64,000 bases of DNA. It comes from Syngnathus acus. Taxonomy: Eukaryota > Chordata > Actinopteri > Syngnathiformes > Syngnathidae. The notes under the pieces were generated by a model, which was not told the origin of the DNA, searched no databases, and saw nothing but the letters and a program-made list of their open reading frames with translations. The DNA is taken from NCBI RefSeq assembly GCF_901709675.1, contig NC_051100.1, forward strand, positions 4,650,001 to 4,714,000. Direction: 5' to 3'. Positions 25,746 to 38,212 of the stretch are shown piece by piece. The first letter of the stretch is position 1, and every line of letters starts with the position of its first letter. A program made the position numbers and the translations under genes.

Positions 25746-28700
25746 CGTTGTAGAGTGTTTATTTTTCTTTTACAACGGGTAAACAAGCACTCCAGAGAAT
25801 CAACTATTTGTATCCAGGTTAAAAAGATTGTCGTCGTTCAATATGAGGTCCCCTTTCAGCAGGGGAGGATTGCATTGGAGGTGTATCCTTCGCAAGACAG
25901 CACTCTTTGTTTTGTTAGCTCAGAGCAAACCTGTGCTCGACCGCCCCTCTACCAAAAGACGGAGAAAGGAGGAGTAGCGGAGAGGAAAAAGGAATTTGTT
26001 CTTCCTGCAATTAGCATTCACGGTTAGCTAAGCAGAACTAATGCAGTGAATCTTTGAGTGTCGCCTTACTTGTGCTCGTAGCTGCGGGCCAGATTAAACT
26101 GTAGCGAGATGACAACCTCACCCCCCCAATCCCCCGCCCGCCTTGTGTATCAATTACAAGCCTTTTATTAAGAGCTGTGTTATTGGTAATTCCCTTTCAA
26201 TGGCCGTGGCCAAAGGTACGTCTGGCTTCTAAACAAGATGGCGCTGTTAGGGCGTGGGTCATGTGCCACTGATACTGTACTTTAGCAAACAAACGGAGCC
26301 GCCATTGTCGCTCAGTCGTCAGAACTCCCGGCGGCGACCCGGTTTTAAGTGAGCGGCTTCACGTTAAAGTAGCGCGCTCAATGCTAGCATATGCGTGTGT
26401 ATATTTCACGACCTTCTTCAAATCATTGGTGGGTACGTTCTTTGCTTTTACTTTTCTTTTGCTTTAGTTCTTTGCGGGTCAAAGCAAATGACCTCATGAC
26501 TTCCTTTCAATCCCGCATAGGAGCTCACCATAATGGGATGGCATTCCGATGATCTCATGAGTCTTAAGTGACATAACGCGGCCATTCTCACCACACGCAC
26601 AGGTGCTAAAGTGTCAGCTAAACAATTAGACGCTTTCACCAGTAGCATTCAGCTATTGTGCGATCATTGAGAAGTTGCCAAGTCTTGATTCTGTACATCA
26701 CAGTATCTTTGAGAACGTTTGAAAAGACAGTTTGTAGGTGTTACTGCTCCGTCTATGTTAAAGTAGCAGTTGTTTTAATGGTCATCATTACCGTAACATC
26801 TATGCTAAGTTAGCAAACATGAATTGGTTGTTGCTTTAGCAAGAGTGAGAACGAGCGCTAAGGAATACTTCCAAAGGAGAGTTTTTATTTTCAGTAGTTA
26901 TATTTTGATGCAATTTAAATGTGTTTCAAGCGTGTGGAAGTGCTAACGGTAGCTCTGGAAAAAAAAAGATCAAGTCTTTCTGGATCACGGATTTATACCG
27001 ATAACTGGTCATGGTATTCTGTTACGTTAATTGTAGGTTAATTGCACCTTCTGCCATCAACTGGACGAGCGTTTTGTTTTGCCTCTCATCCAACATGGCC
27101 GCCATAGCTAAATGGACAAAGATTTCTTATTGGTAGTAAATACATGCCATTCATAAACTATTTGTGGAGCTTCAAGTGTTCCATTGAGAGTAAACCAAGC
27201 AGGAACAACAAGACGATAAAAGAAAAGAGCATCGAGAATGGAAAAGTTCAATCCAGCACTAACCCTGATAGTGATACTAATCTGGGAGGTCGGAGGTGGG
27301 GGCAAGGTCAAAGAGCCAGTTAGACACCAGAGGCTACTTTGGCCCACGGGTGCTGGTCAGGCTCAGATCCCTCGCGGAGGTTCTGACCTGCACAGCAAAT
27401 GAAAGGCGGCCAGCGTGGTGGCGGCCATTTGCCGTTATCAGTCTTATATGGCGGACTTGTGTAGTGCGGCTACGAGGCCTTGGGCGAGGTGGCTATCGTA
27501 TGGCCACTGTATCATGTCTTTAGCTCGCAGTGGAGGATTTATTGTAATTAGAAGATTCCTTCACAAAAGCCAAAGGGATCAGCGTTTCTTCAGTGACCCG
27601 CTCCCGGTGGACTCTCCCGTGGGGGACACCCTTTGATCTAAACCTTCCCGCCCCCGGGGGTTAAGCTGCGCCTTTGCAAATGAGTTTGACATGACGGGCC
27701 ACTTCCTAATTGGCCAATTGGCCTGCTGGTCTTTCTGCTTGAACAAGTGCACGTTTTCCTTCTGGGTCTGAGTCCGTTGCCAAAGCAGCATGAATACTTG
27801 TGTGATCCTGACTGGCTGGATGAATGGATGGATGATTTTAGGGGTTCTGGTTCTGGCAGTTTTAATGGACACTGTTACTTTGTAAATGTGTCCTCTCTGT
27901 ATTCCTTGGGGAGTCTCCCGTGTTCTCTCGTCATCATGCTGAAGGCTACTGCAGCTTTTAATCCATCAGAGACTAGATCAGAACGGAGGCCTGGCGGTGT
28001 CGAGTCCCACCCTGCAGCATGCTGTTTGTAAGACACTGAACCTACCCACCACCTGCCTCCCAAACCTCCCTGCAACCTCTCCCACCTCCACCACCATCTT
28101 TCTCCCAATCAGATTAGTTAGTCTAATAGCGAGAGCAAGGCTTGATGCAAGTGAGGCCCTGCAGGCAATGCGAGAGCAGGTGGCCGTGCGCTGAAATGGC
28201 TTCTCCGGGCCTGCTGTGCACAAACAGTACCTACGCTTGTTTTTATGATGCTGTCACAGATTAAAGGCATTTCAGTGCAAGTCAATAAGAAAACGTGATT
28301 TGACTCACGCTAACCTATACCATTTTCCCGGAGTGTATGATGTCTGAACCTTACTCAGATGGATTACCTGCTAACCTTTCCTGATGACCTCCTCAGGTTG
28401 GTCCACCTGCACTTTCTTGGGAATCCCCTTCCCTCCAAAAAAACGGAACCCCCTCCCCTGTGCCGGGAGAGCGTGCCTGACCACCCGCCTCACGCCAAGA
28501 CGGATTGCGAAGGGACTCCAAATTAGTCCGGTCAGGGAATCCTCAGCCTCTGGCGCAGCTAATTACTTTCTAATGTGACGACGACTCTTTTTGAAGAGAC
28601 GCTTTCTCGCTGGGCCAAATCCCTCTAAAAGCATCTGGGCAGGCCGGAGGGGCAGCTTGGGTTACTCCCGTGTCTGCCGTGATGCGTAGTCGGTGGGACG

Positions 28701-29480
28701 CCCGGGCTCCAGAGGACACCGTCCCTTCTCGGCCCGCCCAGAGAGGCAGTTGCAGAGCCTCGCAGCGACTGTGACGAAGGCTGCACCTGAAACCCGACAC
28801 TCAACTAATGGTTACAAATGTGTTTGCAGAGGTCTCCCACATGAACCCGCACACACCACGGTGCTGCACAGTCATCAGCTGTCGGTCGGTCGATGTTGTT
28901 GCTAAAATAGAAACATATTTAATTAGTTCTAAACCAACCTGGAGAGGTTAAATTTAGGAATGATTTAGTTTTTGTTTCAGGGCCGCCTTCAACAGTTGTT
29001 AAGTGTCATTTACTTTACAGCCATTACAGTGAAGGAAGGGACCAAACTCCCAAACCAGAACCGCCAGCTCGTGTGAGGCTAATATGCTAACCACTCGCTA
29101 CGACACTCATCTCCCAATTAGTGTATCGATGTCTTTGAAATGATAGCTGAATTGCCAATGTGACCATAATCAGGGTATTGCCTTTAGGAAAATGCAGGTG
29201 TCTTGAGCCTTTGATGGACACTTCACAGGGACTTGCTGCGACCTCTCGAAAGCCAACGGATTCCCTTCCAGCGGAGTGATCCCTGATTAGCTGTCAGGTG
29301 ATAGCGGGCCGCCCTCTTTGTGCTTCACTGCAGGCCATGTGGTCAACAATCAGCAGTCTCCCAGGCTGAAGTGACGGATCACGACACCCCATGCAGCTGA
29401 ATGAGACCACTTGGTCCGCACAAAGAGACCACACCTCATTGGATTGAAAGGGGACTCCCGTTTAAATCACATCATAAACT
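25746..29480. other. Intergenic with a few regulatory-looking pieces
   Basis: No convincing gene. Candidate pieces: 26145-26220 ('tgtatcaattacaagcc', 'gttattggtaattcc'), 27540-27720 and 28540-28580 ('cagctaattactttctaatg'). At about 29035-29100 'accaaactcccaaaccagaac', then 'atatgctaaccactcg', is another decayed dispersed repeat. Small frames at 27.9-28.2 kb overlap on both strands. Confidence 0.3.
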
Positions 29481-29484
29481 GAAT

Positions 29485-29705
29485 TTTTCTTGGTTAGTCA
29501 GTCAATTGGTTTGTTGATCAGCTGTTTGATGGACCGGTGAGTTGGTTGGCCGATTGTTTTTGGTCAGTGGGTCAGTTCATTGGTTTGTTGGATAGACTTG
29601 GGTGGTTGGTTGGATCGGTTTGGTTCTTGGTTTATTGTGTGGTTTAGTTGGATTGTTGGTCTGCTTTTTGGTTGCTTTGTAGGTCAGTTGTTTGGTAGGG
29701 TTCTT
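29485..29705. repeat. Degenerate TTGGT-type minisatellite
   Basis: About 220 bases dominated by variants of ttggt, ttggtttg, cagttggt and gttggttgg, with strong strand asymmetry (T and G on the plus strand, few A or C). The two frames through it are repeat translations. Confidence 0.75.
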
Positions 29706-31470
29706 TCTCTGTTCACCCGCACGGTATTTCATACATTTCTTTTCCATGTGGTTCCAGTATGAAGGCATTGCAGCTGAGGGATCTTGTTTGAAGGTCATGT
29801 CAGCAGCAAGGTGTAAACGTTAGACCTTTTTGCGGTCGGGGTAAATGTACAAGGCAGCCCCGCGGGAGCACTCCTTCCCTCTCTTTAATCGGTGTGTAAC
29901 AGGCCCTTGTAGAGCCAAGCTGTCTGCGACACATCAGCACTTAGAAATAAAACCCTCCCTCAGCCAAGTCTGTCACGGCTGCGGTTGAAGAACAGACAGA
30001 CAAACACGAGACAACCGCCATGGAAAATGCACCCAGGGATGAATCCTAGATCCAAACCAACATTTGCTGTCAATCAAAACGACGACCTGTTATGTGATAA
30101 TGGAACGAGCGCTAAAAGAAGCTAACCGCTGTAAATCCAATTGTAACATTAAGACAACATGGAATATTTCAAACCTACCACGCGTAAAAAGTTACTTGGC
30201 TAACGGAGACTTTCGTAATAAAAAATTAGCAAGTTTTAAAATAAAGTTTCCATTGTATACCACTGACACGTATTCTATACTGTTTGATTTGAATCAATGT
30301 TCTGGTCCAAAACACAGGCCCTTAAAGGCGATTGCAATGCATTAAGCCAGCCAACTCGCAAGACCTGCTCGCTCCCTAAATGAATTTGAAGGGGGCCGGC
30401 GGCTAACAAGGTTTTGGGTGGACCGGGGGGGGCTTGTCATCCCAGCTCCTCTATTTATGGATTATTGTTTAAAAAGTCGATTCTTCACCATTCTGTTTTA
30501 TATCAGCTGGAAATTAAGGAGCTGAAGGGAAATTGTGTTTGCTTCTGTACAACATGAATGGGCAGCTAGCAGGCGCGTGCGGGGGAGAAAATGCGGTTAT
30601 GTCATTGCTCTTGGCGAAGTATTAGATACAGTAATATTCTCATTTTGTCTCTCACTGTTCACCTATTCATGTTTTTTGGGGCTGGTCTTAAGATGCTTTT
30701 AAGGCCTCGTCTAAACGGGAATTGGTGGCAAAATATGTTAAGCTAATGTTAGCTTGAGTTGTTTTAGCTGAACGTGCATGTACGCATCTTTTTCAAAATC
30801 AAGAAGTAGAAGAGGCAAGCATTATTTGCCCAATTTGTACCTGTTGCTGCTTTGTGTGTGTTAAAGTAGCAGCAGTTTGAAGTTTTTAAGTTACCATAAC
30901 AGCGAAGCTAATTTCCATAAGCCCGTCTATGGCATTTGGCATTATTGGCTAGCATTAAGCTAACAGACCTGCGACAAAATGACCTAGTTTGGTGTTGAAA
31001 TATACAATTGTTAATTTTCTTTGAATTGATGTGTCTGGGAGAGCTCGAAGCTTGGCCACATTTGTAAAATGAGGGAGCGTGAGAATACTTTTAAAATGCA
31101 TTTGTTTGTTTTAATGGCAGTGATTTATGGGTCAGATAATGGATAGATGGATTTCCACCTGTCATATCGGCATTATTTTCGGGCAAATGGACTGCTCTTC
31201 CTCAGTGAACAATGAAATAATAATACACAGAAAAAGCTGTAACTCTTCACTTAGCTGGGAAAAAAAGTGTCCTATTTGAGACGTACCGAGAAGAATATCA
31301 ACACTTTTGAGATTTCAACGCACTCGGCGCTCACAAGCAAAGTGTTCCTGTCACCTTGTTATACCCTCCGAGAACAATATTGAACCAGAAATGTGAATCT
31401 ACGCTTTAATGGGAAAAAATGCACACGGGGGCCTCTGTTAAAGTAGCGAGCAATTCTTGAACAGACCATT
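29706..31470. other. Intergenic, nothing recognised
   Basis: The frame at 30064-30345 is low complexity in origin and not family-like. The piece at 30340-30560 (ends 'tatcagctggaaattaagg') is a weak regulatory candidate. Otherwise empty. Confidence 0.3.
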
Positions 31471-31930
31471 TTTTAAGTGGCTCTCGCCCGTCCAATATGC
31501 ATCCGACTATTTAGAGGCGACGCTACCTGAAGAGAAGCGAGGGCTATTACTGGCCAGATAAGCCCATTAGCATTACCTTTGACACAATAATGGATGTGAG
31601 ATACAATTTTGGGCTCTCCATTTTGTATTTCTAAGGATAATAGGGGGATTATCTGGAAGGCCTTCTGCCGCCGCACTCAAGAGCGAGACCACGCTGAGGA
31701 CAGAGAGCCCCGGCAACAGTTGTTTTTGCACGACTCGCTCTTGCCAAGACCCTCTCGCAAGATAAAGCATGTCATTATTCTATTAAAGACCTCCAATTTT
31801 TGTAATGGCTGTGGCAGCGGTCGGCAGAAGTGCACGCGCCTTCTTCAATATCCTGGACATTATTTGCTCGTTTAGTTAAATGATCTTTCTAATTACTCCT
31901 AATGAGGCTGTCTCCCTCGGTTCTGATGTG
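31471..31930. promoter_or_regulatory. Strong candidate enhancer-like block
   Basis: Roughly 450 bases without homopolymers, with 'gggctattactggccagata', 'gcccattagcattacc', 'tgacacaataatggatgtg', 'ggataatagggggattatc' and 'ctaattactcctaatgagg'. Conserved-looking composition lies 2.3 kb beyond the hmx2 stop codon, on its 3' side. Overlapping frames in both directions look like chance. A cross-species alignment would settle it. Confidence 0.4.
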
Positions 31931-33530
31931 GCCACGTCTTAATGCGGCGTGGCATTTTCTTTTTTTTTTTTCTTTTCTTTTCACAGGAGGGGGGATAATG
32001 ACCTCTCAGGAGGCTCGGTCGTGTGCTGCACACGTGGCAAATTGCCTTGTTTCCTGCCATCTTGTCTTCCTGCAAATTGCTAAATTGAGTTTCGGGGAGC
32101 CGGAGCTTTAGAACGCTTAGGTTTGCTTTCTCGGCTCCTTCGGAAGATTGGCTCAGCTCTGCTCTTGCTTATTTTAGAGAGTGCATGCTGGTGTACACTC
32201 ACATTGTGCCGTGATTTGTCATCTTTTGCTAACCTAACGTATGCTACCGACTAATTGATTTAATTTATTTGGTGACCATCTCAAATCAGCTTTTCCAATT
32301 GAAATGAAAGGAAATACCTTTAATCCGTTCAGACTGTCACTTGGGGTGCCTGCCTTGGCCACCAGGGGGCAGTGTAATACAGGTATACAGCACTGTACTG
32401 GAGGCTCAGCTCCTTTCTCAGCTTCTCAGTACTGCAATAATATGAATCATTCTTAGCAGAGGATAAAGAATATGTTTCCCATTGTAACCAACCTGAGCTA
32501 AACTACGTTAGCGTTAAGCTAAACTTGTTTTTAATACAAGAGTAATTCTATTTTAACAGTAATTTAACAAACTCTACTTACGTTCCCAGAACATTATACA
32601 AGTGTTTGTAAATAATTTTATAATGATAAATATTTGATTTATTTAATGTGTATAATGGGCCTTTAGCTCCAGTCCTAATGAGGACAAAGACTGTAGCAAA
32701 TGGATATTGGTAAATTGCGCAGGTGTGCCTAATGTTTTGTCCGAAGCAAGGCCGCCTGCCTGCACCGCCTGCCCAGGCTTTCTGTCTTCCCTCCCACACT
32801 TCCCATTACTCCCATCATAAATTACACGCCCACGTGACTTACGCTTGAATGTAAAAAGGCACGACGCGTCATCTCGACAAATCTTCATCGGCACGCCACG
32901 TCCGGCTGTCTCTTTGCACTTTCAACCACTTCAAATCATTTTCATGGCACCCGCTATTAAAAAGTGGCACCTCCACCTATTCATCTTTTTAGAATGGGTA
33001 GTGGGGGTGCAGCTTTGCATTCCGTCGTCTCATCTCTACACACGTGCGTGTGGCCGTAAATCAAGCGGGTCATGCAGATTTTGTCCCGTCACGGCTGATG
33101 ACATAACGACCACTTTGGAAGCTCGTAAACAGCTTCATTCAAGCAAACCTACGCCGCTCCTTTCCATAATCTCCCATCCTCTCTGTCACAAATTCATCTC
33201 CTCTCATCTTGTCAGCCATTGGCCGTAAATCACCTCCTATTGCCATTTCATCTCAAGCCGGTTGCCGTTTCCCCAATCGGGTCAGGTGTAATCTGCGAGC
33301 CCACTGGAGCTCGGCCGTTGTCTCGAATGGGCGACGTGTGGAATTTAGCCGTTAGCTGGTGCACATGCAGAACTCTGTGTGTGTATTTTCTCTATGTAGT
33401 GATGTGACACCCAAGAAAAGCGAACTTTTATCACTTGCCATCAACCACAAGGCAGTTGAGTGTGCGCGTGGGTTACAATCGTAAAATCCACTCCAAGTTG
33501 GCAGCGGATGCAAGGCCTTAAAAAGGAATG
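31931..33530. other. Intergenic, mixed
   Basis: The poly-T/C piece at 31965-31985 is low complexity. 32820-33260 is balanced and may hold regulatory sequence ('tcatttcatggcacccgc'). The 127-codon frame at 32845-33228 has no recognisable domain and is not called. Confidence 0.3.
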
Positions 33531-34019
33531 TCAACTTTTAAGGTATACCATTGCTAGTAGACTTCATTTCAACGACGCGTCATGAGGTTCTGGATTTGAA
33601 TCTCAGCTGCCTGCGCGTTCTTTTGCTATTTGTTGTCGAAAATTATCTCTCTGCTCCTGTCTGGTGACTCTGGTCAGCTGACATAAAAAATAAAACAAAT
33701 GCACCCAATTTGGATTGAAATAGAAAATTTTATTGAATGAGGTTATTCCTGGCGCTAAATTACAATAAAAACAATTACATTTGTGTTCCCTAAATGGAAA
33801 AATTGTGTCTTTAATCATTAAAAATAATATAATGATAAGGAATTCAATAAACTTTATTTTCGTGTGATATGAAAACTAAAGTGGAGGGTCAAATTGAAAT
33901 AAAAGGTAAAAAATGAGTATAATTAATAATACACATGGTGTATTTCATAAATGTAAGGAAGCTTGGTTACTTTCTCATGAAATTTACTGCATATGAATTA
34001 CAATTGATAAACAGGCTAG
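33531..34019. other. AT-rich sequence on the 3' side of hmx2
   Basis: Very AT-rich, with several minus-strand AATAAA candidates visible as plus-strand TTTATT (for example at 33729 and 33853). Part may be hmx2 3' UTR or its end. No other gene is seen. Confidence 0.3.
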
Positions 34020-34198
34020 CGGTGGTGTCCAAACTGCGGCCCGGGGGCATTTGCATCCATTAGCCAGGCCTTAAACAGAAAGCTGTCATGTAACTTTTTT
34101 TTTAAATATATAAACAATTTGGTGCTGGCTTGGCTTTAACGTGTTTAATAAATTAATATCGGAGTGGCCCCCGGAGGAAGAAGTTTGGACACCCCCGC
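34020..34198. mobile_element. hAT-like miniature element beside hmx2
   Basis: The ends are inverted copies: 'ggtgtccaaact' at 34024-34035 and 'agtttggacacc' at 34182-34193, each followed inward by a GC-rich 'gcggcccggggg' / 'cccccggagg' stretch. The interior is AT-rich and non-coding. This matches non-autonomous hAT elements. It ends only about 14 bases from the hmx2 stop codon, so the hmx2 3' UTR begins next to or inside it. Confidence 0.7.
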
Positions 34199-34211
34199 GG
34201 GGCTATCGGAA

Positions 34212-37200
34212 TCAGTAGTCGACCTTATTGTACAGGTTGTATAAAGGCAGAGCGGGCAGGTTACCCCCGGGGTAGTAGAGCGGCGTGGGGAAGGCGATGG
34301 AGCGCGGCACCGGGACGCGCAGCAACGAGTTCTCCCGGAAAACCAGCGGCATGCCCACCAGAGTCTGCGCTGAAGCGTGCGCCATGTTGGCCGCCTCCAG
34401 CTCGGCAGAGAGCTGCCGCTTCCATTTGTTCCTGCGGTTCTGAAACCACGTCTTGACCTGCGTCTCGGTCAGCTGCAAGCTGGACGCCAGGCAGGCGCGC
34501 TCCGAGCTGCTCAGGTAGCGCTTCATGTCGAAGGTGGACTCCAGCTGGTAGACCTGGCTGCGGGAGAACACCGTGCGTGTCTTTTTCTTGGCCGAGGAGC
34601 CCTGCGGGTGCTTGTCGGCCGCGTCCGACTGCCGCTCCTCCGACAGGGGGGACAGCAAGGCTCGCTCTTGCTCCTCCTCCTTGTTGTAGTCGCGCAGGAG
34701 GGGCGGCCGCCTCGACAGTCCCTCGTTGGCGGACAGGAGCCCCTTGGTGGGACCTGCGAGACCACCAAGGGCACAGTAGAGTCAATACACAAGGAACACT
34801 GCAAAAAAAAAAAATTGAAGTTGTCTATTCTCTGAACTGGTGTCACAAAAGATCCATTTCAAACCCAAACTACAGGTTTTCTCCTTCAGTGTTGGCCAAA
34901 TGATCAACCAGCACATCTACAAATACATCCTGCAGCATCTGACAGTTCCTGGCCGATAAAGACGTCACTATGCTACACTATAGCCCCATGGGATTTGAAA
35001 TATATCTTAAGTGACAACAGTCCTGGAACTTTTCTGATACACCTCCCCAAAAAAGTAAAACATATTATTCTACACCCAACAAGGAAAAACTATAGTCGTA
35101 AGTACAAAGTGAAGGTGAGGTTGAAACTGCCTTTTAGCTCCGACATCTTTAATACAGTAAATAAAATTATCGTTCCTCGTTCAAACTCTTGAGCTCGTTC
35201 GGAATTTCTTGAAGAGTACCTTCTACAGTCCAAACGTTTTGCAGGAAAATTCTGAAATTGATGAGAGATTTCAAAAAATGTTCCTCCTGCTTCTACTCAT
35301 GATTGACCCAAAGCATTTAAACCCGTTTTCAACACCGGAGGACTTACGAAAATGCTTCATATAGTAAGAGACCACACAAAATTATTATTTATGCAAACAA
35401 ACAAAAATTACTTAGCCTACCTATTCAAACAATTCAAAATTTATTACCGAGTGGAATTATCCCAAGTCTTGTGTTCTATTTATTCCACAGCATTCAGCTT
35501 TTCAGAATAAAATATAGTTAGTCATTTCATCAAAATCCCTCAAATTCAGGTTCCCTTTTTCTTTTTATTCTTTACTCTTAGAATTCCTGGTCTTGGTATC
35601 CATTAAAGAGGCATCTGTAAGCTAATCTCTTCTAATAAAGTGCTTTCCACAATTTGACTTTATCACCTTTAGCTTTTCATTTCGGACCACCTACAATATA
35701 AAAAGGCAGTCAGCAGACCGCAGTGACTTAGCAGGGCAATAAAATAACACCAAAGCATGGTGGATGGAGCCTGACCAGTGACGCCATTGGCTTCACGTGT
35801 ACACTAAATCCACGGACTTTTTTTTTTTTTAAATCAACATTGCTCATGGCGCGACCTGCAAGACCACCAAGCGTTATCAGCGCGCCTTTTACGCACGAGC
35901 GTCATTAACGTCATTTTATGCGCGCGCGTAATTGCTTTAACTTGCAGGGAGTGAGTGGAGTGGAGTGCAGTGCTCTCGTGCGCTAAATCGAATGTGACTT
36001 CCCCCCCCCCCCCTTTTTTTTTTCTTCTTTTTTTTCTAAATCAACAATTCTCAACTTGTCTGTATTAATCTGCCCTCTCACACGCGCGCACACACTCACA
36101 CGCAGCCTCTGAGCGCCATTTAACGCCCAATTGACGACGCACGCTGCAAACACGTCCCATCAATTAGCCGCCTCAATTACATTTGAAATAAGAGCGAGCG
36201 AGTGCAGCTCGTTATTTTCAGCACCACTGTGATGAGGCCGAGGATGAAACCTTGCGGGGCTTCACGAGTGTCACCCCGTGAAATTCAATTAGAGCCCAAT
36301 GCAATTAAAAGCCTGACTTGTTTTACTTGGATTTAATTATATAAATGCAAGGAAAAGAAGAGGCACGTTAACAAAACAAATTAAATCAACCTCATAATAA
36401 TAACCACAGTGCCAGACTATAAAAAAATAAGAGAAGTGAGTCGCAATGATTCAGAGATATTTCTGATGCTTTGGTAGCTTCATATGGGGAGAGGGGATGT
36501 CTGAAGTGACGTTAACATTTAATTGTCAAGGCATATTTAACAGTTAGTGTCCTCGTGCAGCTATAGTAAAATAACCAAAATATAAATATAGCAATTCTCA
36601 GTGAAGTCCATAATTTGCAAAAAATATAATTAAATTAACATCAAAACTGAGCGTTATCTTTGTACAGGTAATATTTCTGTTAGATCCGATTATATTATAA
36701 TGTGACATCGTGCACCTAAATAAGTTTAGCAAAAACACTAAACAAACCCCGAATTAATATTATCAAAACTGAGTACTGTATTTTACACTCGTGTCACTTT
36801 GTAGATAAATAAATTGCCCGAAACACCAGAATTAAATTAATCATCCTTAATAATTCAACGCTACAAAATAAATAGCAGGGTCACCGTGCAGCTAAATAAA
36901 ATGACCGACATGCTTGAATTAATTTTCTGTCCTTATTGAATATAAATCCACTAAGTATGTAAATGCACATTTTCTGATACAGCTCTTTTATTGTGTCTTG
37001 TTGGATTGTGTCCCTATTAAATCCTCACAGCAGCTAAATATGGTGACCACCGAAAATGTATATTTAATAATATAAAGAATTTATAGCATGGAAACTGAGC
37101 ATTTTTATATTTAAAATGCTAATTTGAGGCGCACCTCTTGTAATGGATTCTCATTGGATCGTTTGGCTGTGCCTAATAAAGTGGCAGCTCGGTTTGGTGA

Positions 37201-37596
37201 GCAAAATATTAGAAACAGGTGGCGCGCGCAACCACAATAATCGTTCAATTTTTAAAAAAATATTTCAAATTACGAGCGTGTATATTCACCTAAGCAGGAG
37301 AGGGCGTTATGCTGCCGGTTTTGTCCACACGCGTGTCCGTGGGGCGGCTCGGTGCAGAAGCAATCCGCCGAGTCCTCCCCGCCGCTGCACTCCTCCTCGG
37401 AGGACACGGACAGCGTCCTCCTCCGCGGTGCCACTAGTCCCTTGGCGAGCTCCTTGGCTCCGGAGCGCGACGGCGGCGGGTGCGTGGCCGGGGTTGGGGG
37501 CTCCTCGGACGGCGGCGTGCCAAGAATGGAGCGGATGGTGAAGCTGGAAACGGGCCCCGTCGAGCTTTTGCTCCCGCTGTCTTCTGCGCTACTCAT
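34212..37596 (-). CDS. hmx2: Homeobox protein HMX2 (Nkx5-2)
   Basis: A nuclear NK-like homeodomain transcription factor. In vertebrates HMX2 acts with HMX3 in inner ear, lateral line and hypothalamus or hindbrain development. Two coding exons: 37290-37596 (ATG at 37594-37596) and 34212-34753, joined at phase 1 (donor tta g|gtgaat, acceptor ctcgcag|gtccc). They give 282 residues; I recall the human protein as slightly shorter. An Eh1-like Groucho-binding motif FTIRSIL lies at 19-25, the family's LSVSSEEE at 62-69, and the homeodomain at 158-217 with TWFQNRR (the Thr instead of Ile is HMX2-typical). The C-terminus [20 protein letters not shown]...YNLYNKVDY is diagnostic of HMX2. The intron is 2.5 kb. 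It lies downstream of hmx3 on the same strand, as in human. Long plus-strand frames over exon 2 are antisense shadows. Confidence 0.97.
34754..37289 (-). other. hmx2: hmx2 intron
   Basis: A single 2.5-kb intron, over three times the hmx3 intron. The middle carries a regulatory candidate (36105-36340). The flanks are AT-rich with poly-C/T at 36001-36035. No nested gene is seen. Confidence 0.85.
36105..36340. promoter_or_regulatory. Candidate intronic enhancer of hmx2
   Basis: Balanced, homopolymer-free sequence in an otherwise AT-rich intron: 'taacgcccaattgacgacg', 'catcaattagccgcctcaat', 'cactgtgatgagg', 'gaaattcaattagagccc' and 'aatgcaattaaaagcctg'. Four CAATTA/AATTAA-type cores in 235 bases suggest homeodomain input, possibly from HMX or Nkx proteins. 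Inferred from composition only. Confidence 0.4.
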
Positions 37597-38000
37597 CGTC
37601 GCCTCATAACACTTAGCGACTCGGGGCTCTCTTGTCTCGCCTTATTCCGTTATAATGACGACAACGACAAGAAAAGAGAGGAGCGGTGGGGAAAAAGAAA
37701 TAAAACAAAAACACGCGCACACAGGACGTCTTTTGTCCGCTTAATGGCGCGGGGGGGGCTTTTACATTGAAGTGGAGTTGGAGATGTTTTTTTGTCCGTG
37801 CGCCGCGCCGTTGAGGAACGTGAGTGCTTTGGCAGGTCCTCCTCCTCCTGCTCCTCCTCGGAGGCGCCGAGGCTGGCGTGGAGCTCATTTGCATGAAGGT
37901 AAGCTCCTCCTGGGCCAATCCCGCAAGCCATTACCGGCCCGCTCATTTTAAAACAGAGAGAGAGGAAACAATGCTTCCACTTTTTGCCCGAACGGACATG
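37597..38000 (-). promoter_or_regulatory. hmx2: hmx2 5' UTR and promoter-proximal region
   Basis: GC-rich, CpG-containing sequence upstream of the hmx2 ATG, with 'gctcatttgcatgaagg' at 37884-37900. This includes an octamer-like ATTTGCAT. No clear TATA box at a fixed distance was found. Placement is inferred from the gene start. Confidence 0.4.
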
Positions 38001-38150
38001 TGACACCACTCACTCTTGAATGGATTACGTTCCGATTCTGGTTACCAACCACCCGTCCCCGTCGTCTTAATTTATTAATTTTCTTTTTTGGGAACTTTGC
38101 TGAAACCCTGGTGGAATATCCACAACTGGAAAATACAAAAAAAAAAATGC

Positions 38151-38212
38151 CCTTTGCTCCTTGGCTAAAACCTGAAAAATTCCTTTGCTCTATGGCTAAA
38201 ACCTAACAAATT
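38151..38212. repeat. Tandem duplication of a 31-base unit
   Basis: Two adjacent copies beginning cctttgctc and containing tggctaaaacct differ at about four positions. Each is 31 bases. They lie 0.55 kb upstream of the hmx2 start codon. Confidence 0.9.

Noticed and set aside
34261-34835. Long frames on both strands over hmx2 exon 2
   Set aside because: They overlap the true hmx2 frame, whose homeodomain and C-terminus are unmistakable. The others are shadows.
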